From Candidatus Wallbacteria bacterium (GTDB lineage Bacteria; Muiribacteriota; JAQTZZ01), in assembly GCA_028687545.1 (NCBI GenBank), contig JAQTZZ010000039.1, forward strand, positions 1 to 34,980: a DNA stretch of 34,980 bases, written 5' to 3'. The first letter of the stretch is position 1; every line of letters begins with the position of its first letter. The notes beneath the pieces are model-generated. The model was not told the DNA's origin, did not search any database, and was given only the letters and a program-made list of their open reading frames with translations. The position numbers and the translations under genes are program-made. Positions 21,676 through 30,961 of this stretch are shown piece after piece.

Positions 21676-24600
21676 ATGAAATTCGTTTCCGGAAGTGTTT
21701 ATCACGGTTTCAAACTCCTGAAAAAAAAGAAGATCAGCGAAGTCAATTCCACAGGGTTGATCTTTGAGCATGAAAAATCCGGAGCCAGGCTTTCTGCGCT
21801 TTCCAATTCCGATGACAACAAGGTCTTTTCCATCTCCTTCAGAACTCCGCCATATAACGACACCGGATTGCCCCATATCCTTGAACATTCGGTGCTGTGC
21901 GGATCCAGAAAATTCAAAAGCAAGGAACCCTTCGTCGAGCTGATCAAGGGTTCGCTCTCCACCTTCGTGAATGCCATGACCTTTTCGGATAAGACCATGT
22001 ATCCTGTAGCCAGCAGGAATGAGAAGGATTTTTTCAACCTGATGGATGTGTATCTGGATGCTGTCTTATACCCCAACATCCATCTGAAACCCGAGATCCT
22101 GATGCAGGAAGGATGGCATTACGAACTCGATACGCCTGACAGCCCGCTTTCCTATAAAGGGGTAGTCTACAATGAGATGAAAGGAGCTTATTCATCTCCT
22201 GAACGCATCCTGAGTAAGGAGATCCAGAAATCCCTGTTCCCGGACAATGCCTACGGTTTCGATTCCGGCGGTGACCCTGAGGCCATTCCCACTCTCACGC
22301 TGGCTGAATTCCGTAGGTTCCACCGCACCTATTACCACCCCTCCAACAGTTACATTTTCCTCTATGGAAATGGAGATCTTGACAAACAGCTCGGATTCAT
22401 CAATGACAATTATCTGAAAGATTATGACCGTATCAGCCTGGATTCCAGGATTTCCATGCAGAAAGAGTTCGGATCGATTGAGATTATCAGGGAGTATCCT
22501 GTGCCCCAGTCTGCTGATACTGCAGGCAAAGCTTTCCTCAGCCTGAACTGGCTGGTAGGGAAACCCCTATCCTCGGAATTTTACATCGCCTTTGACATCC
22601 TGCGCTCCATGCTGCTCGACACTCCTGGAGCACCGCTGAAAGAAGCGCTGATCAAATCCGGGCTGGGCAAGGATGTGATGGGGCAGTTCGAAGAGGGTCT
22701 GCTGCAGAACTATTTCAGCGTGATCGTGAAATACTCAGACGAACACAGAAAAGACGAATTCAGAAAGATTGTGAACGACACCCTGAAAAAAATGGTGAAA
22801 GACGGCATAGACCGTGAACTGGTGGCAGCCTGCATCAACAGGAAGGAATTCGAGCTGCGCGAAGCTGAAGGCCACGGCCTTCCCAAAGGTCTTCATTATA
22901 ATTTCATGATGATGGACAGCTGGCTGCATGAAGGAGACCCCTTTGCCAATCTTTCCTTTTCCAGGAATTTCAGGAAAATCAGGAAAGCTTTGACCAGTGA
23001 TTATTTTGAAAAACTGATCAAAAAGTATCTGCTCTCTTCCAGACACAGCACACTCCTGGTCATGAAGCCTGAAAAAGGCCTGCTGGAGAAAAATCAGGCA
23101 GCACTTTCTGCTGCGCTTACGCAGCATAAGGAAACCCTGTCCAGAATCGACCTGGAAAAGCTCACAGCCGAAACCGCCAGGCTCAAGCAGCTGCAGTCTA
23201 CACCCGATGAAGCTGGAGCGCTTGAAACAATCCCGCTTTTGTCTCTTTCTGACATTGACAGGAAGATTACTGAAATTCCACTTACTGTGATTGACCTGAA
23301 TTCGGTCCAGGTCTTGAAACATGGAATTTTCACAAGCGGCATCGCCTATCTGAATCTTTATTTCGATTCCTCGGTTGTCAGAGAGGAGCAGATCCCATAT
23401 CTTGGCCTGCTGTCAGGACTTCTGACCAAGATCAGCACAAAGTCCAATCATTACAGCCAGCTGACAAAAAAAATAAACACCCATACCGGAGGGGTTTCCT
23501 TCTTTCCGGAATCTTATCCTGAGCGGAACACTGATTCCATCTACTTCCCCAAGTTCCTGGTGAAAGCAAAAGCACTGGTGGCGGAATTTCCGGAACTTCT
23601 CAAAATCCTCGGCGAAATCATGCTGGAAAGCGATTTTTCTGATGGAGACAGGCTGCTGGAGGTGATCCGGGAAATCAAATCCAGGCTGGAAATGAGAATC
23701 CCGATGGAGGGACATCTTTATTCCTGGAGACGGGTTCGCTCTTATTATTCACAATACGGAAAGTATGAGGAACTGGTGAAAGGAATTTCTTTTTACCAGT
23801 TCATTGCTGATCTCGAGAAGAATTTCGAAAAGAAGTCAGACAGTCTGAAAAAAATCTTGAGCGGGATCTTCAGGACTCTGTTCTCAAGACAGGCACTGGT
23901 CGCATCCATCACATCCGACGAATCCGACTGCGGCAATCTGATTGCAGAGCTGTCAGGTCTCTGTGAAAAACTTCCAGACACGAGTGCAGCAAAACAGAAT
24001 TACAGATTCGATCTGACTGTGGAAAACGAAGGGTTGATGACCCAGAGTCAGGTGCAGTTTGTGGCCAAAGGTTATAATTACAGACAGCTCGGACTTGATT
24101 ATTCAGGTAACCTTGCAGTGCTGAAAACCATCGTCGGCCTTGACCATCTCTGGAACAAGGTCCGCGTCCAGGGTGGCGCATACGGAGCTCATATCATAGT
24201 GGGCAGGGAAGGAAATCTCAGTTTCGGCAGCTACAGGGATCCCAATCTGTCGGAAACTCTGAAAATCTACGATGAAACCGGGGATTATCTGCGCGGATTC
24301 AATCCGGACCGCAGGGAGATGACCAAGTACATCATAGGCACGATCGGGCATCTGGACAGCCAGATCACTCCGTCCGCAAAAGCTGATGCCTCTGACCGGA
24401 ACTACCTCTGCCGGGTGACTAACGAGGATCTGCAGCGGGAGCGTGATGAGATCCTGTCTACTGGAATGGAAGATATCCGGAAAATGGCCGGGGTCTTTGA
24501 CAAACTTACAGGGAAAAAATGCCTGTGCGTACTTGGCAATGAGAGCAGGATCGAAAAAGAAGGCAATCTGTTCGGGAAAAAATCTCGAGTGTTCGAATAG
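21676..24600 (+). CDS. M16C metallopeptidase (PreP-like), first of tandem pair
   Basis: The 974-residue protein starts at an ATG preceded by TTGGAGG. The inverted zinc motif HxxEH is LPHILEHSVLCGS (His67, Glu70, His71), with the third ligand Glu167 in GVVYNEMKGAYSSPER. The C-terminal half has RVQGGAYGAH, the substrate-positioning Arg/Tyr region of the presequence-protease group. Size and order (catalytic M16, inactive M16, peptidase_M16C_assoc, two more M16 repeats) match PreP/insulysin-like clamshell enzymes that degrade short unfolded peptides. No signal peptide is seen, so it is probably cytoplasmic. The next gene is a paralogue starting 2 bases after this stop. Confidence 0.92.
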   Translation: MKFVSGSVYHGFKLLKKKKISEVNSTGLIFEHEKSGARLSALSNSDDNKVFSISFRTPPYNDTGLPHILEHSVLCGSRKFKSKEPFVELIKGSLSTFVNAMTFSDKTMYPVASRNEKDFFNLMDVYLDAVLYPNIHLKPEILMQEGWHYELDTPDSPLSYKGVVYNEMKGAYSSPERILSKEIQKSLFPDNAYGFDSGGDPEAIPTLTLAEFRRFHRTYYHPSNSYIFLYGNGDLDKQLGFINDNYLKDYDRISLDSRISMQKEFGSIEIIREYPVPQSADTAGKAFLSLNWLVGKPLSSEFYIAFDILRSMLLDTPGAPLKEALIKSGLGKDVMGQFEEGLLQNYFSVIVKYSDEHRKDEFRKIVNDTLKKMVKDGIDRELVAACINRKEFELREAEGHGLPKGLHYNFMMMDSWLHEGDPFANLSFSRNFRKIRKALTSDYFEKLIKKYLLSSRHSTLLVMKPEKGLLEKNQAALSAALTQHKETLSRIDLEKLTAETARLKQLQSTPDEAGALETIPLLSLSDIDRKITEIPLTVIDLNSVQVLKHGIFTSGIAYLNLYFDSSVVREEQIPYLGLLSGLLTKISTKSNHYSQLTKKINTHTGGVSFFPESYPERNTDSIYFPKFLVKAKALVAEFPELLKILGEIMLESDFSDGDRLLEVIREIKSRLEMRIPMEGHLYSWRRVRSYYSQYGKYEELVKGISFYQFIADLEKNFEKKSDSLKKILSGIFRTLFSRQALVASITSDESDCGNLIAELSGLCEKLPDTSAAKQNYRFDLTVENEGLMTQSQVQFVAKGYNYRQLGLDYSGNLAVLKTIVGLDHLWNKVRVQGGAYGAHIIVGREGNLSFGSYRDPNLSETLKIYDETGDYLRGFNPDRREMTKYIIGTIGHLDSQITPSAKADASDRNYLCRVTNEDLQRERDEILSTGMEDIRKMAGVFDKLTGKKCLCVLGNESRIEKEGNLFGKKSRVFE

Positions 24601-24601
24601 G

Positions 24602-27469
24602 GTGAGACACGGGTTCAGGCTGCTGCGCGAGCAGCGGATCAGCTCAGTCGGTTCAGACTGCCATTTTTTCAGGCATGAAAAAAGCGGAGCTGATCTCCTT
24701 TTTCTCGATAATCCTGACGACAACCGGGTTTTTTCCATCGCGTTCCGCACACCCCCTCCGGACAACTCAGGACTCCCGCATGTAATTGAGCATTGCGTGC
24801 TCTGCGGATCCAGAAAATATCCGCTGAAGGACCCCTTCATCGAGCTCGACAAAGGCTCGCTCTGCACTTTTCTGAATGCCATGACCATGCCGGACTCCAC
24901 CGTGTTTCCAGTGGCCAGCAGGAACAGGGCGGATATTTTCAACCTGATGGATGTTTACCTGGATGCGGTTTTTTACCCGAAGCTGCTGCAGGACCCGAGA
25001 ATCCTGAAACAGGAAGGGATCAGGCTGCAGCCTGGCAAGCAGAGGCGCTTCATCCCAAATGGTGTGGTTTACAACGAGATGCGCGGATTTTTTGCCGCTC
25101 CCGAAGCACTGCTGCTTTCCCGCGCGCAGAGATCGCTGTTCCCGGACAACGAGTATGGCTGTGAATCCGGCGGAGACCCGGATCTGATGCTTGACCTCAC
25201 TCATGAGAAGGTCGTTTCCTTTCACCGCAGATATTATCATCCTTCGAACTGCCTGATTTTTCTATATGGAAGATGGGACCTGGACGAAGTAACAGCTTAC
25301 CTGGACAGGGAATACCTTAGTGGATTCGAACTTTCACTCCCTGCCTCCCGGATCGGACTGCAGCCGGGACTTAGTAAGCCTCTGGATCTGGAGCTTTCCT
25401 ATCCGGTTTCAGGCAGAGTGGCTGGAAAAACCTGCTACAGCCTGAATTTTGCCACCGGTCTCTCTACTGACCTGGAATTCCAATATCTGCTGGAGATTCT
25501 GAAATACGCCCTGTTCGACAAGCCGGGTGCTGTCCTCAGGGAGAAACTGGCCGGAATGGGCAAGGACTCCTTTACTGTCCTCTCAAGGCTGAACCTCCAG
25601 CCCGTCTTTTCGATAGTAGTCAGGGACGCACCTGCCGGAAAAAAGACTGAGTTCAGGGATTTGATTTTCAACACCTTAGCGGATGTGCAGCGGGACGGGA
25701 TTGATCCGCAGATCTTAAAAGCCGGACTGAATCGTCTGGAATTTGCGGTCAGGGAAGGAGAAGGAGGCGACGTCCAGCGCGGGATAAACTGCAACTTTTT
25801 TGCACTCGGGAACTGGATTCACGGTTGCGACCCTTTCCTGTCGCTGGATTTCGAGGCTATCCTCAGGAGAATTTCGATGGATACTGCTACAATCTCGACC
25901 ATGATCAGGAATTGCTTTCTGGAAAACCAACATCAGTCACTTTTCACCCTGATTCCTGAATCAGGTCTGCTCAGAAAGAGGGAGCAGGAGCTCAGAATGC
26001 GCCTGAGAGCCATGGGGAAGGCTGCCACAACCCAGGAATGGAAGAAGCAGCTTGAAGCTGACTTGGATTTCCGCGAATGGCAGGCCATACCCGAAAATGC
26101 GGATAAAGCCTGTCTCCCACTGCTTGAACTGTCTGAAATCGACAGGAACCAGGAGCGGATCCTGCAGAATCTTTCAAGGCATGATGAGGTCATAGTTCTT
26201 CAACTGCCGCAGCAGACGTCAGGAATCTGCTATCTTGACCTTTATTTCGATGTGTCGGGGTTGAATTGCGACGAAATCCCTTATCTTGGTCTGCTTGCGA
26301 CACTGCTTGGCAGGTTGAGCACGAGGAAACGCAGTTTTTCAGAGCTGTCCACTCTGACAGATCTTTATACCGGTGGAATCGAGTTCGACGTTCAGACTTT
26401 TTCGGAATCAGATTCTGTTTTCCATCCCAGGCTCTGTGTGAGAGCTAAAGCTCTAGCCAGGGAGCTGCCCAGGCTTTTCGAGCTTTTGACAGAGCTGATT
26501 ACTGAACAGGTCTTTTTTGAAGCAGGGAGACTGCTGGAACTTTATTATGAACTGAAATGCGGAATCGAGGAAGACATCGTTTCCCAGGGTGAGGATTTCG
26601 CGAGGCGCAGGCTGCTTTCTTATTTTTCGGGAGTGGAAAGGTATGAGGAATTACTTTCAGGACTGTCTTTTTACAGTTTTCTCCGCAAAATCGAAGGGAA
26701 AATGAAATCTTCAGGCAAAAAAGTTGCGATAGAACTGGAAAGGGTCTACAGACTTGTTTTCAACAGGCTGCACCTGGCCTGTTTCACAGCATCTGCCGAG
26801 GAATCAGGGAATTTCGAGCTGCATTTTGAGAGATTCAGAAAATCCATTCCGCAGATCAAATCCCAGCGGGCTTCGTTTGATTCCAGTGATGACCTGAAAA
26901 ACGAGGGTCTGGCTGTAGAGCGGGAAGTCCAGAGCATCGCGCAGGGCTATAATTTCAACCGGCTGGGATGCTCATACTCCGGGAAAATGGCGGTGCTGGA
27001 ATCGATCGTGACTCTGGATTATCTCTGGGAAAAAGCCCGCGGGAGCGGTGCTTACGGGGTTTACCTGTCGCTTGAGCGAAACGGCAATGCCTGTTTTGTA
27101 TCCCATTCCGATCCGAATCTGGCTGAAACCCTGCAGATGTTCAGGGAGACAGGAAAATATCTGGACAATTTCAGACCGTCAGAGCGGGAAATGCGGAAAT
27201 ACATCATCGGCACGATCGGAAAATTCGACGAGTATCTCACTCCAGCCCAGAAAGGCGAGCGGGCTGCCTGCGATTTCCTGAGCGGAAGAAGCCACGAGGA
27301 TCTGCAGCGGGAACGCGATGAAATATTAAGCACAACGCCTTCTGATATCCGGAGTTTCGCAGGCATGATCGACGAACTGACAAAAAAAAACTGTCTCTGT
27401 GTTCTGGGCAGTGCGCCTAAGATCAGGAAAAGCCGCAGCCTGTTCAGTTCAGTTTCCAGATTGATTTAA
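24602..27469 (+). CDS. M16C metallopeptidase (PreP-like), second of tandem pair
   Basis: The protein has 955 residues from a GTG at 24602, chosen because alignment with the first copy begins there (MRHGFRLLREQRIS against YHGFKLLKKKKIS). The frame is open upstream inside the first gene, but that part has no counterpart. The zinc site is intact: LPHVIEHCVLCGS (His60, Glu63, His64) and GVVYNEMRG (Glu159). The C-terminal site reads ARGSGAYGVY, so the Arg-x-x-Gly-Gly of the first copy is altered. The two copies are clearly diverged rather than recently duplicated. The GTG 2 bases after the previous stop suggests coupled translation. A strong terminator follows at 27493. Confidence 0.9.
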   Translation: MRHGFRLLREQRISSVGSDCHFFRHEKSGADLLFLDNPDDNRVFSIAFRTPPPDNSGLPHVIEHCVLCGSRKYPLKDPFIELDKGSLCTFLNAMTMPDSTVFPVASRNRADIFNLMDVYLDAVFYPKLLQDPRILKQEGIRLQPGKQRRFIPNGVVYNEMRGFFAAPEALLLSRAQRSLFPDNEYGCESGGDPDLMLDLTHEKVVSFHRRYYHPSNCLIFLYGRWDLDEVTAYLDREYLSGFELSLPASRIGLQPGLSKPLDLELSYPVSGRVAGKTCYSLNFATGLSTDLEFQYLLEILKYALFDKPGAVLREKLAGMGKDSFTVLSRLNLQPVFSIVVRDAPAGKKTEFRDLIFNTLADVQRDGIDPQILKAGLNRLEFAVREGEGGDVQRGINCNFFALGNWIHGCDPFLSLDFEAILRRISMDTATISTMIRNCFLENQHQSLFTLIPESGLLRKREQELRMRLRAMGKAATTQEWKKQLEADLDFREWQAIPENADKACLPLLELSEIDRNQERILQNLSRHDEVIVLQLPQQTSGICYLDLYFDVSGLNCDEIPYLGLLATLLGRLSTRKRSFSELSTLTDLYTGGIEFDVQTFSESDSVFHPRLCVRAKALARELPRLFELLTELITEQVFFEAGRLLELYYELKCGIEEDIVSQGEDFARRRLLSYFSGVERYEELLSGLSFYSFLRKIEGKMKSSGKKVAIELERVYRLVFNRLHLACFTASAEESGNFELHFERFRKSIPQIKSQRASFDSSDDLKNEGLAVEREVQSIAQGYNFNRLGCSYSGKMAVLESIVTLDYLWEKARGSGAYGVYLSLERNGNACFVSHSDPNLAETLQMFRETGKYLDNFRPSEREMRKYIIGTIGKFDEYLTPAQKGERAACDFLSGRSHEDLQRERDEILSTTPSDIRSFAGMIDELTKKNCLCVLGSAPKIRKSRSLFSSVSRLI

Positions 27470-27492
27470 AATTAAGAAATTGAATCTGATAA

Positions 27493-27520
27493 AAAAAGTC
27501 CTGCCTGAGCAGGACTTTTT
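27493..27520. terminator. Bidirectional intrinsic terminator
   Basis: AAAAAGTCCTGC, a CTGA loop and GCAGGACTTTTT form a perfect 12-bp stem with A-run and T-run on either side. It can end transcription of the M16 pair on the plus strand and of the convergent two-repeat protein on the minus strand. Confidence 0.92.
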
Positions 27521-27539
27521 AAATCTTCACTAAAACAGA

Positions 27540-28391
27540 TTACTTGCTGATCGATTCAAAAATCACTTTAACAGGTTCATTGCCTTTCGGGTTGGCTGGA
27601 TTGTAGCTGTTATCGTATTCAACATCTACTGAATCGATGTAGACCTTTTCGTAATAGATACTGAGCCTGCCCTCGTTGAAATAGCCGTCGTCAGTCGTGG
27701 CATTGAACAGGTACCACCAGTCGTAGAACGGATAATTACCCTTTGGAACATAGCGGGTTCCTTCCATACGCCAGTTGATGTAAAGCCAGGCATAGGCCTT
27801 GCCTTCTGTGCAGTACCAGCGGATCCTGATCTGGCGGATCTTCTTCTTTGGTTCGAGCTGGAATCTGTAATCCCTGCCCGGTTCATACCAGCCGGGCCAG
27901 TTGTAACGGTCATTATACTCGTCATTGGCGTCAGTGATCACCTGATCCAGACTGCGAGGTGCTGGCTGATAGGCCTTGGGATAGTAATTCCCTGTATTGT
28001 TGAAATAATTGGATGGATAACCAGGATTTGCGGGTTGATTCAGCACAGGCTGATAGCCGTAATCAACATATACTCCAAAAATCTTGACTGTGTCGTTGTA
28101 GACTTTGATGGTGCCTGCGGTGAGATTGGCTGGAGTGGTGCTGACATACCATCTTTCCTTGACACCCATGGCTGCGGATGCTACGTTTCTGGCGCCGCAG
28201 CTCTGGCTTCCCAGGTAGAGCATGCCCACTGCGTTCCCGCCGTTGTCTGACCAGGTCACTTCCACATAATTAATTCTCATGCCTGGCTGCACAGGGAAAT
28301 TATAGTCCTGGCCCGGATAGAGCCATCCGTCGTAAACTGCGGCAGAGGCTGCCAGGCTGAACAGTAAAAGAGCGCAGACGGTAAGTCTCAT
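27540..28391 (-). CDS. Exported protein with two repeated beta domains
   Basis: I choose the ATG at 28391, which follows GGGAGGAGA and gives a signal peptide (MRLTVCALLLFSLAASAA); the mature chain has about 265 residues. Two homologous domains are visible. Each begins with W-(L/Y)-x-P-G-x-D-Y-x-F-x-(V/L)-(Q/E)-P: GWLYPGQDYNFPVQPGMRIN near the start and GWYEPGRDYRFQLEPKKKIR after an N/P/Y-rich linker. Each ends in a (V/I)-K/Y-I-x-(G/S)-V-x-V-(D/E)-Y strand (TVKIFGVYVDYGY, KVYIDSVDVEYDN). The fold is probably a beta-sandwich, secreted or periplasmic. I recognise no named family. A near-consensus promoter lies at 28441-28468 on this strand. Confidence 0.8.
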   Translation of the reverse strand: MRLTVCALLLFSLAASAAVYDGWLYPGQDYNFPVQPGMRINYVEVTWSDNGGNAVGMLYLGSQSCGARNVASAAMGVKERWYVSTTPANLTAGTIKVYNDTVKIFGVYVDYGYQPVLNQPANPGYPSNYFNNTGNYYPKAYQPAPRSLDQVITDANDEYNDRYNWPGWYEPGRDYRFQLEPKKKIRQIRIRWYCTEGKAYAWLYINWRMEGTRYVPKGNYPFYDWWYLFNATTDDGYFNEGRLSIYYEKVYIDSVDVEYDNSYNPANPKGNEPVKVIFESISK

Positions 28392-28440
28392 GAAAATCTC
28401 CTCCCTGAATTCTAAGCTCTCCGGCTTATTTGTTAACAAA

Positions 28441-28468
28441 ATTATATCCAGGTCTGGTTATATGTCAA
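28441..28468 (-). promoter_or_regulatory. Near-consensus sigma70 promoter for the two-repeat exported protein
   Basis: On the minus strand TTGACA (28468-28463), a 16-base spacer and TATAAT (28446-28441) match both consensus hexamers exactly. Transcription would begin near 28434, giving a leader of about 40 bases with the GGGAGGAGA Shine-Dalgarno. Both boxes being perfect suggests strong constitutive expression. Confidence 0.85.
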
Positions 28469-28554
28469 GGTGTTTCGGAGCTGGATTAATTCACATTCCA
28501 CCTCAAGCTGAAGTCCAATATACGACTGATCTGATTCGGTCGATAGGTACTGCT

Positions 28555-29172
28555 ATGAGAACTGTTCTGGCTGTTTTACTGTTTTACTGCCTGACTCTGA
28601 TGGCTGGCGAAAAAGTTACCAGGGATGACCTGGTGCGCCTGATCGCAAGAAACGACAAGAATGTGGAGTCAGTAAGCGGGTATCTCCCGTATTCGCTAGG
28701 GCTGGATGAGGAAAAGTATTTCAGAGAGCTTCTGCATTATGCATCTGATTTCAAACGATCACAGCGTGAATTCCTGCTGATCCTGGACCTCTGCGGTCAG
28801 TGTCCAAGCGTAACCGGGGAAGTCGGGACAATCATTGCGCCCTATACCACTGAGATCGCACATCACAATTACCTGGATTTTTTAAAATTAAACATCTTGC
28901 GTGCTGACCTGGAAAAAATAGACAGGCACAGGCTGCGGGAATTTTTAATCAAGCGCTGCGAGGATTTCATTACTGACAGCGAGCGATTCAAAATTCTGCT
29001 CGTGGAACTCGATCCCTGCAAGCCCCCGCCGCCAAGAGTAGTGATCGTGCCTCTTTCACCACCCCCGCCCGCCGCCACCGCCCCGGCCGCCACCGCTGAA
29101 ACCTCTGCCACCGGATCTGGAACTGAAGCTGCCCCTTCCACCGACTCCTCCGGAGGGACCGCTGGATATTGA
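28555..29172 (+). CDS. Exported hypothetical protein with Pro/Ala-rich tail
   Basis: I choose the ATG at 28555, which gives a signal peptide (MRTVLAVLLFYCLTLMAGEK); the frame is open 165 bases upstream, but that stretch lies in the divergent promoter region. The mature part to about residue 160 is helical and charged (LVRLIARNDKNVESVSGYLP, FLKLNILRADLEKIDRHRLR), with one CxxC (DLCGQCP). From about residue 160 it becomes low-complexity Pro/Ala/Thr/Ser (PCKPPPPRVV, PPPPAATAPAATAETSATG). That tail lies antisense to the Gly-rich end of the DUF2207 gene over 117 bases. No function is recognised. Confidence 0.65.
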   Translation: MRTVLAVLLFYCLTLMAGEKVTRDDLVRLIARNDKNVESVSGYLPYSLGLDEEKYFRELLHYASDFKRSQREFLLILDLCGQCPSVTGEVGTIIAPYTTEIAHHNYLDFLKLNILRADLEKIDRHRLREFLIKRCEDFITDSERFKILLVELDPCKPPPPRVVIVPLSPPPPAATAPAATAETSATGSGTEAAPSTDSSGGTAGY

Positions 29173-30945
29173 ATTAGCTACAACTGAATTGAAGCCTGAA
29201 TTGAGAACTTTCGGGAAACTGTAATAACAAATCCTGCCTCCTCCTGTATACCAGGAAGGTTCCTCTGCCTGTGCCAGCACTGCAGTGAACTTTTCTCCCC
29301 AGGGGATTTCCACGTCCAGGGCCAGGGCATAGGGAAGATTCCGCTCAAACAATGTTTTGTTCAATTCAGGTGATCTGCCGCTGAATCTGTCTGCATCAGC
29401 GATACCCAGAAACATTTTCAATCCCAGCAGTTCCTCGATCAGCCTCAGGCCTTTCAAAGTGGGAGCAGGCAGCAGGAAGAAAAAAAGCGTGTCAATTGCA
29501 CTGATCAGAGTGATCAGGATGGCGATCGCCGGATTGAGATCGTATAATTGCACTATCTGATAAATCAGCCAGACGTTGAGAATCGTACAGACAATGCCCA
29601 GGGAGAGGTACAGACCGGATTTTACCGGTCCTTCCAGGCCGAGGTTACTGTCAAGTTCATGTCTGATCCCTGCTCCGATCGCGCAGGATGTCAGGATGTT
29701 TCCTGAAACCAGAATCAGTGTGATTGCCAGCATGGCCTCGATACTTTCGCCGTACAGGATCATCAATCCCCAGGTGATGAGTGACAGGCTCAAGCCGATG
29801 ATGAAACAGCCAAAGTTGCTGGAATAATAATCTTCAAGCCAGTTTTTCTCCATGTATTTATCCAGCTTGATCAGGGCACTGGAAAGTGAATGGGAATAAT
29901 CAGGACCGACTTTCAATTTGTCGGCAGAGCTGAAAATCTCTTTAGCGATGATCATTTCATCATCTGAAAGCCGGCTTTCGTCTGTCCCGGTTTTTTCCAG
30001 GGAATACGACTTATCCTGCACGTTTATCTTCAGGTATCCTTTAACTGCCATGCTGATGATGGCTGAAAGCAGGCTTTGATTGTCGGTCTCGCGATTGATC
30101 AGGAATCTGGCTGCAGCAGGGGAAATGCCCGCAGGTCCCTCAAATCTCGGGAAGATTGAACCAGCCCTGGGGTCCTGCCCCACCTTATACCAGACCAGCA
30201 GGAAATAGCAGAGAAGCAGCACTGTCCCGACCAGTCCGATGAACAGGTTCAGATTGTCTCCTACAAAATCCTGGAATTTGAGGGGAGGAGCGGTTGTCAG
30301 ACCTTTCGGCCAGCCAAGCACAAAGGTGATGCCTTCCAAAGGCTGCAGCACCCGCTTATTCTTTACTGCATATCCGGTATTGAGATTTTCCGTTGTGAGG
30401 ATCTGCTCCCTGCTGCCGTATTTCCCGCCAAAGCACTCGAAGGAAGTGATTTTACCCCTGAATTGCTGCGGAATTGTCAGATTTACATCAGCAGACAGGA
30501 TAGGATAATTCCAGCCATTGCCGATCGCGTTGAAGTAAAGTTCGTCATGATCCGTAAAAATTCCGAATACCCGGCTGAGCTTGAATTTGATGTCATAGGT
30601 GTGAATGCCGCGGGACAAAATTCTGTCAGGCGACCCGATTACAATCATCGCTGAACTGAATGTTCTTTCCACTTCATAGGATTCCGGATTTCCGTCCATC
30701 TCGATGGAAAGGATCGAAAAACCGCATTTTTTTGTCAATCCGAAAGAATTGACATAGGAAACAGGGAAATCCCTGCAGATCCCATGGCGGATTTCATCCA
30801 GTTCCGTCTGGACCCTGATTTTTTCATAGATCAGGATTGAGTCATCAGGATTGATTTCTATGTTTACGAGATAGTTCTGGATGTGATCGCAGATTCCTGC
30901 AGAAGCGGCAATAAAAACTATGAACAGAAACAGGAATATTTTCAT
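29056..30945 (-). CDS. DUF2207 membrane protein with glycine-rich C-terminus
   Basis: I choose the ATG at 30945 (629 residues) because AAGGAGCG stands before it and a signal peptide follows (MKIFLFLFIVFIAASAGICD). The extracytoplasmic domain (about 25-230; YLVNIEINPDDSILIYEKIR, GICRDFPVSY) has the usual DUF2207 opening. A membrane helix comes next (LFIGLVGTVLLLCYFLLVWY), then a segment with AARFLINRETDNQSLLSAII and SMAVKGYLKINV, typical of the family, and several more helices before residue 520. The chain ends in a Gly/Arg/Ser-rich tail (GGRGGGGGRGW) as in other DUF2207 proteins. It is 16 bases downstream of lemA on the same strand, a widespread pairing. Function is unknown in the family. Confidence 0.9.
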   Translation of the reverse strand: MKIFLFLFIVFIAASAGICDHIQNYLVNIEINPDDSILIYEKIRVQTELDEIRHGICRDFPVSYVNSFGLTKKCGFSILSIEMDGNPESYEVERTFSSAMIVIGSPDRILSRGIHTYDIKFKLSRVFGIFTDHDELYFNAIGNGWNYPILSADVNLTIPQQFRGKITSFECFGGKYGSREQILTTENLNTGYAVKNKRVLQPLEGITFVLGWPKGLTTAPPLKFQDFVGDNLNLFIGLVGTVLLLCYFLLVWYKVGQDPRAGSIFPRFEGPAGISPAAARFLINRETDNQSLLSAIISMAVKGYLKINVQDKSYSLEKTGTDESRLSDDEMIIAKEIFSSADKLKVGPDYSHSLSSALIKLDKYMEKNWLEDYYSSNFGCFIIGLSLSLITWGLMILYGESIEAMLAITLILVSGNILTSCAIGAGIRHELDSNLGLEGPVKSGLYLSLGIVCTILNVWLIYQIVQLYDLNPAIAILITLISAIDTLFFFLLPAPTLKGLRLIEELLGLKMFLGIADADRFSGRSPELNKTLFERNLPYALALDVEIPWGEKFTAVLAQAEEPSWYTGGGRICYYSFPKVLNSGFNSVVANSISSGPSGGVGGRGSFSSRSGGRGFSGGGRGGGGGRGW

Positions 30946-30961
30946 CAGGCGCTCCTTGAAA

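Noticed and set aside
22735-23322. 195-residue minus-strand open frame
   Set aside because: Lies wholly inside the first M16 gene, has no SD and has a residue mix typical of a shadow frame.
24443-24601. N-terminal extension of the second M16 protein
   Set aside because: Encoded inside the end of the first M16 gene and without counterpart in the paralogue; the GTG at 24602 fits the alignment.
24103-24942. 279-residue minus-strand open frame across the junction of the two M16 genes
   Set aside because: It is antisense to strongly supported M16 coding sequence and has no family motif; G/C-biased codons open the opposite strand.
28390-28554. N-terminal extension of the Pro/Ala-tailed exported protein
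   Set aside because: It covers the promoter of the divergent gene and would bury the signal peptide that starts at 28555.
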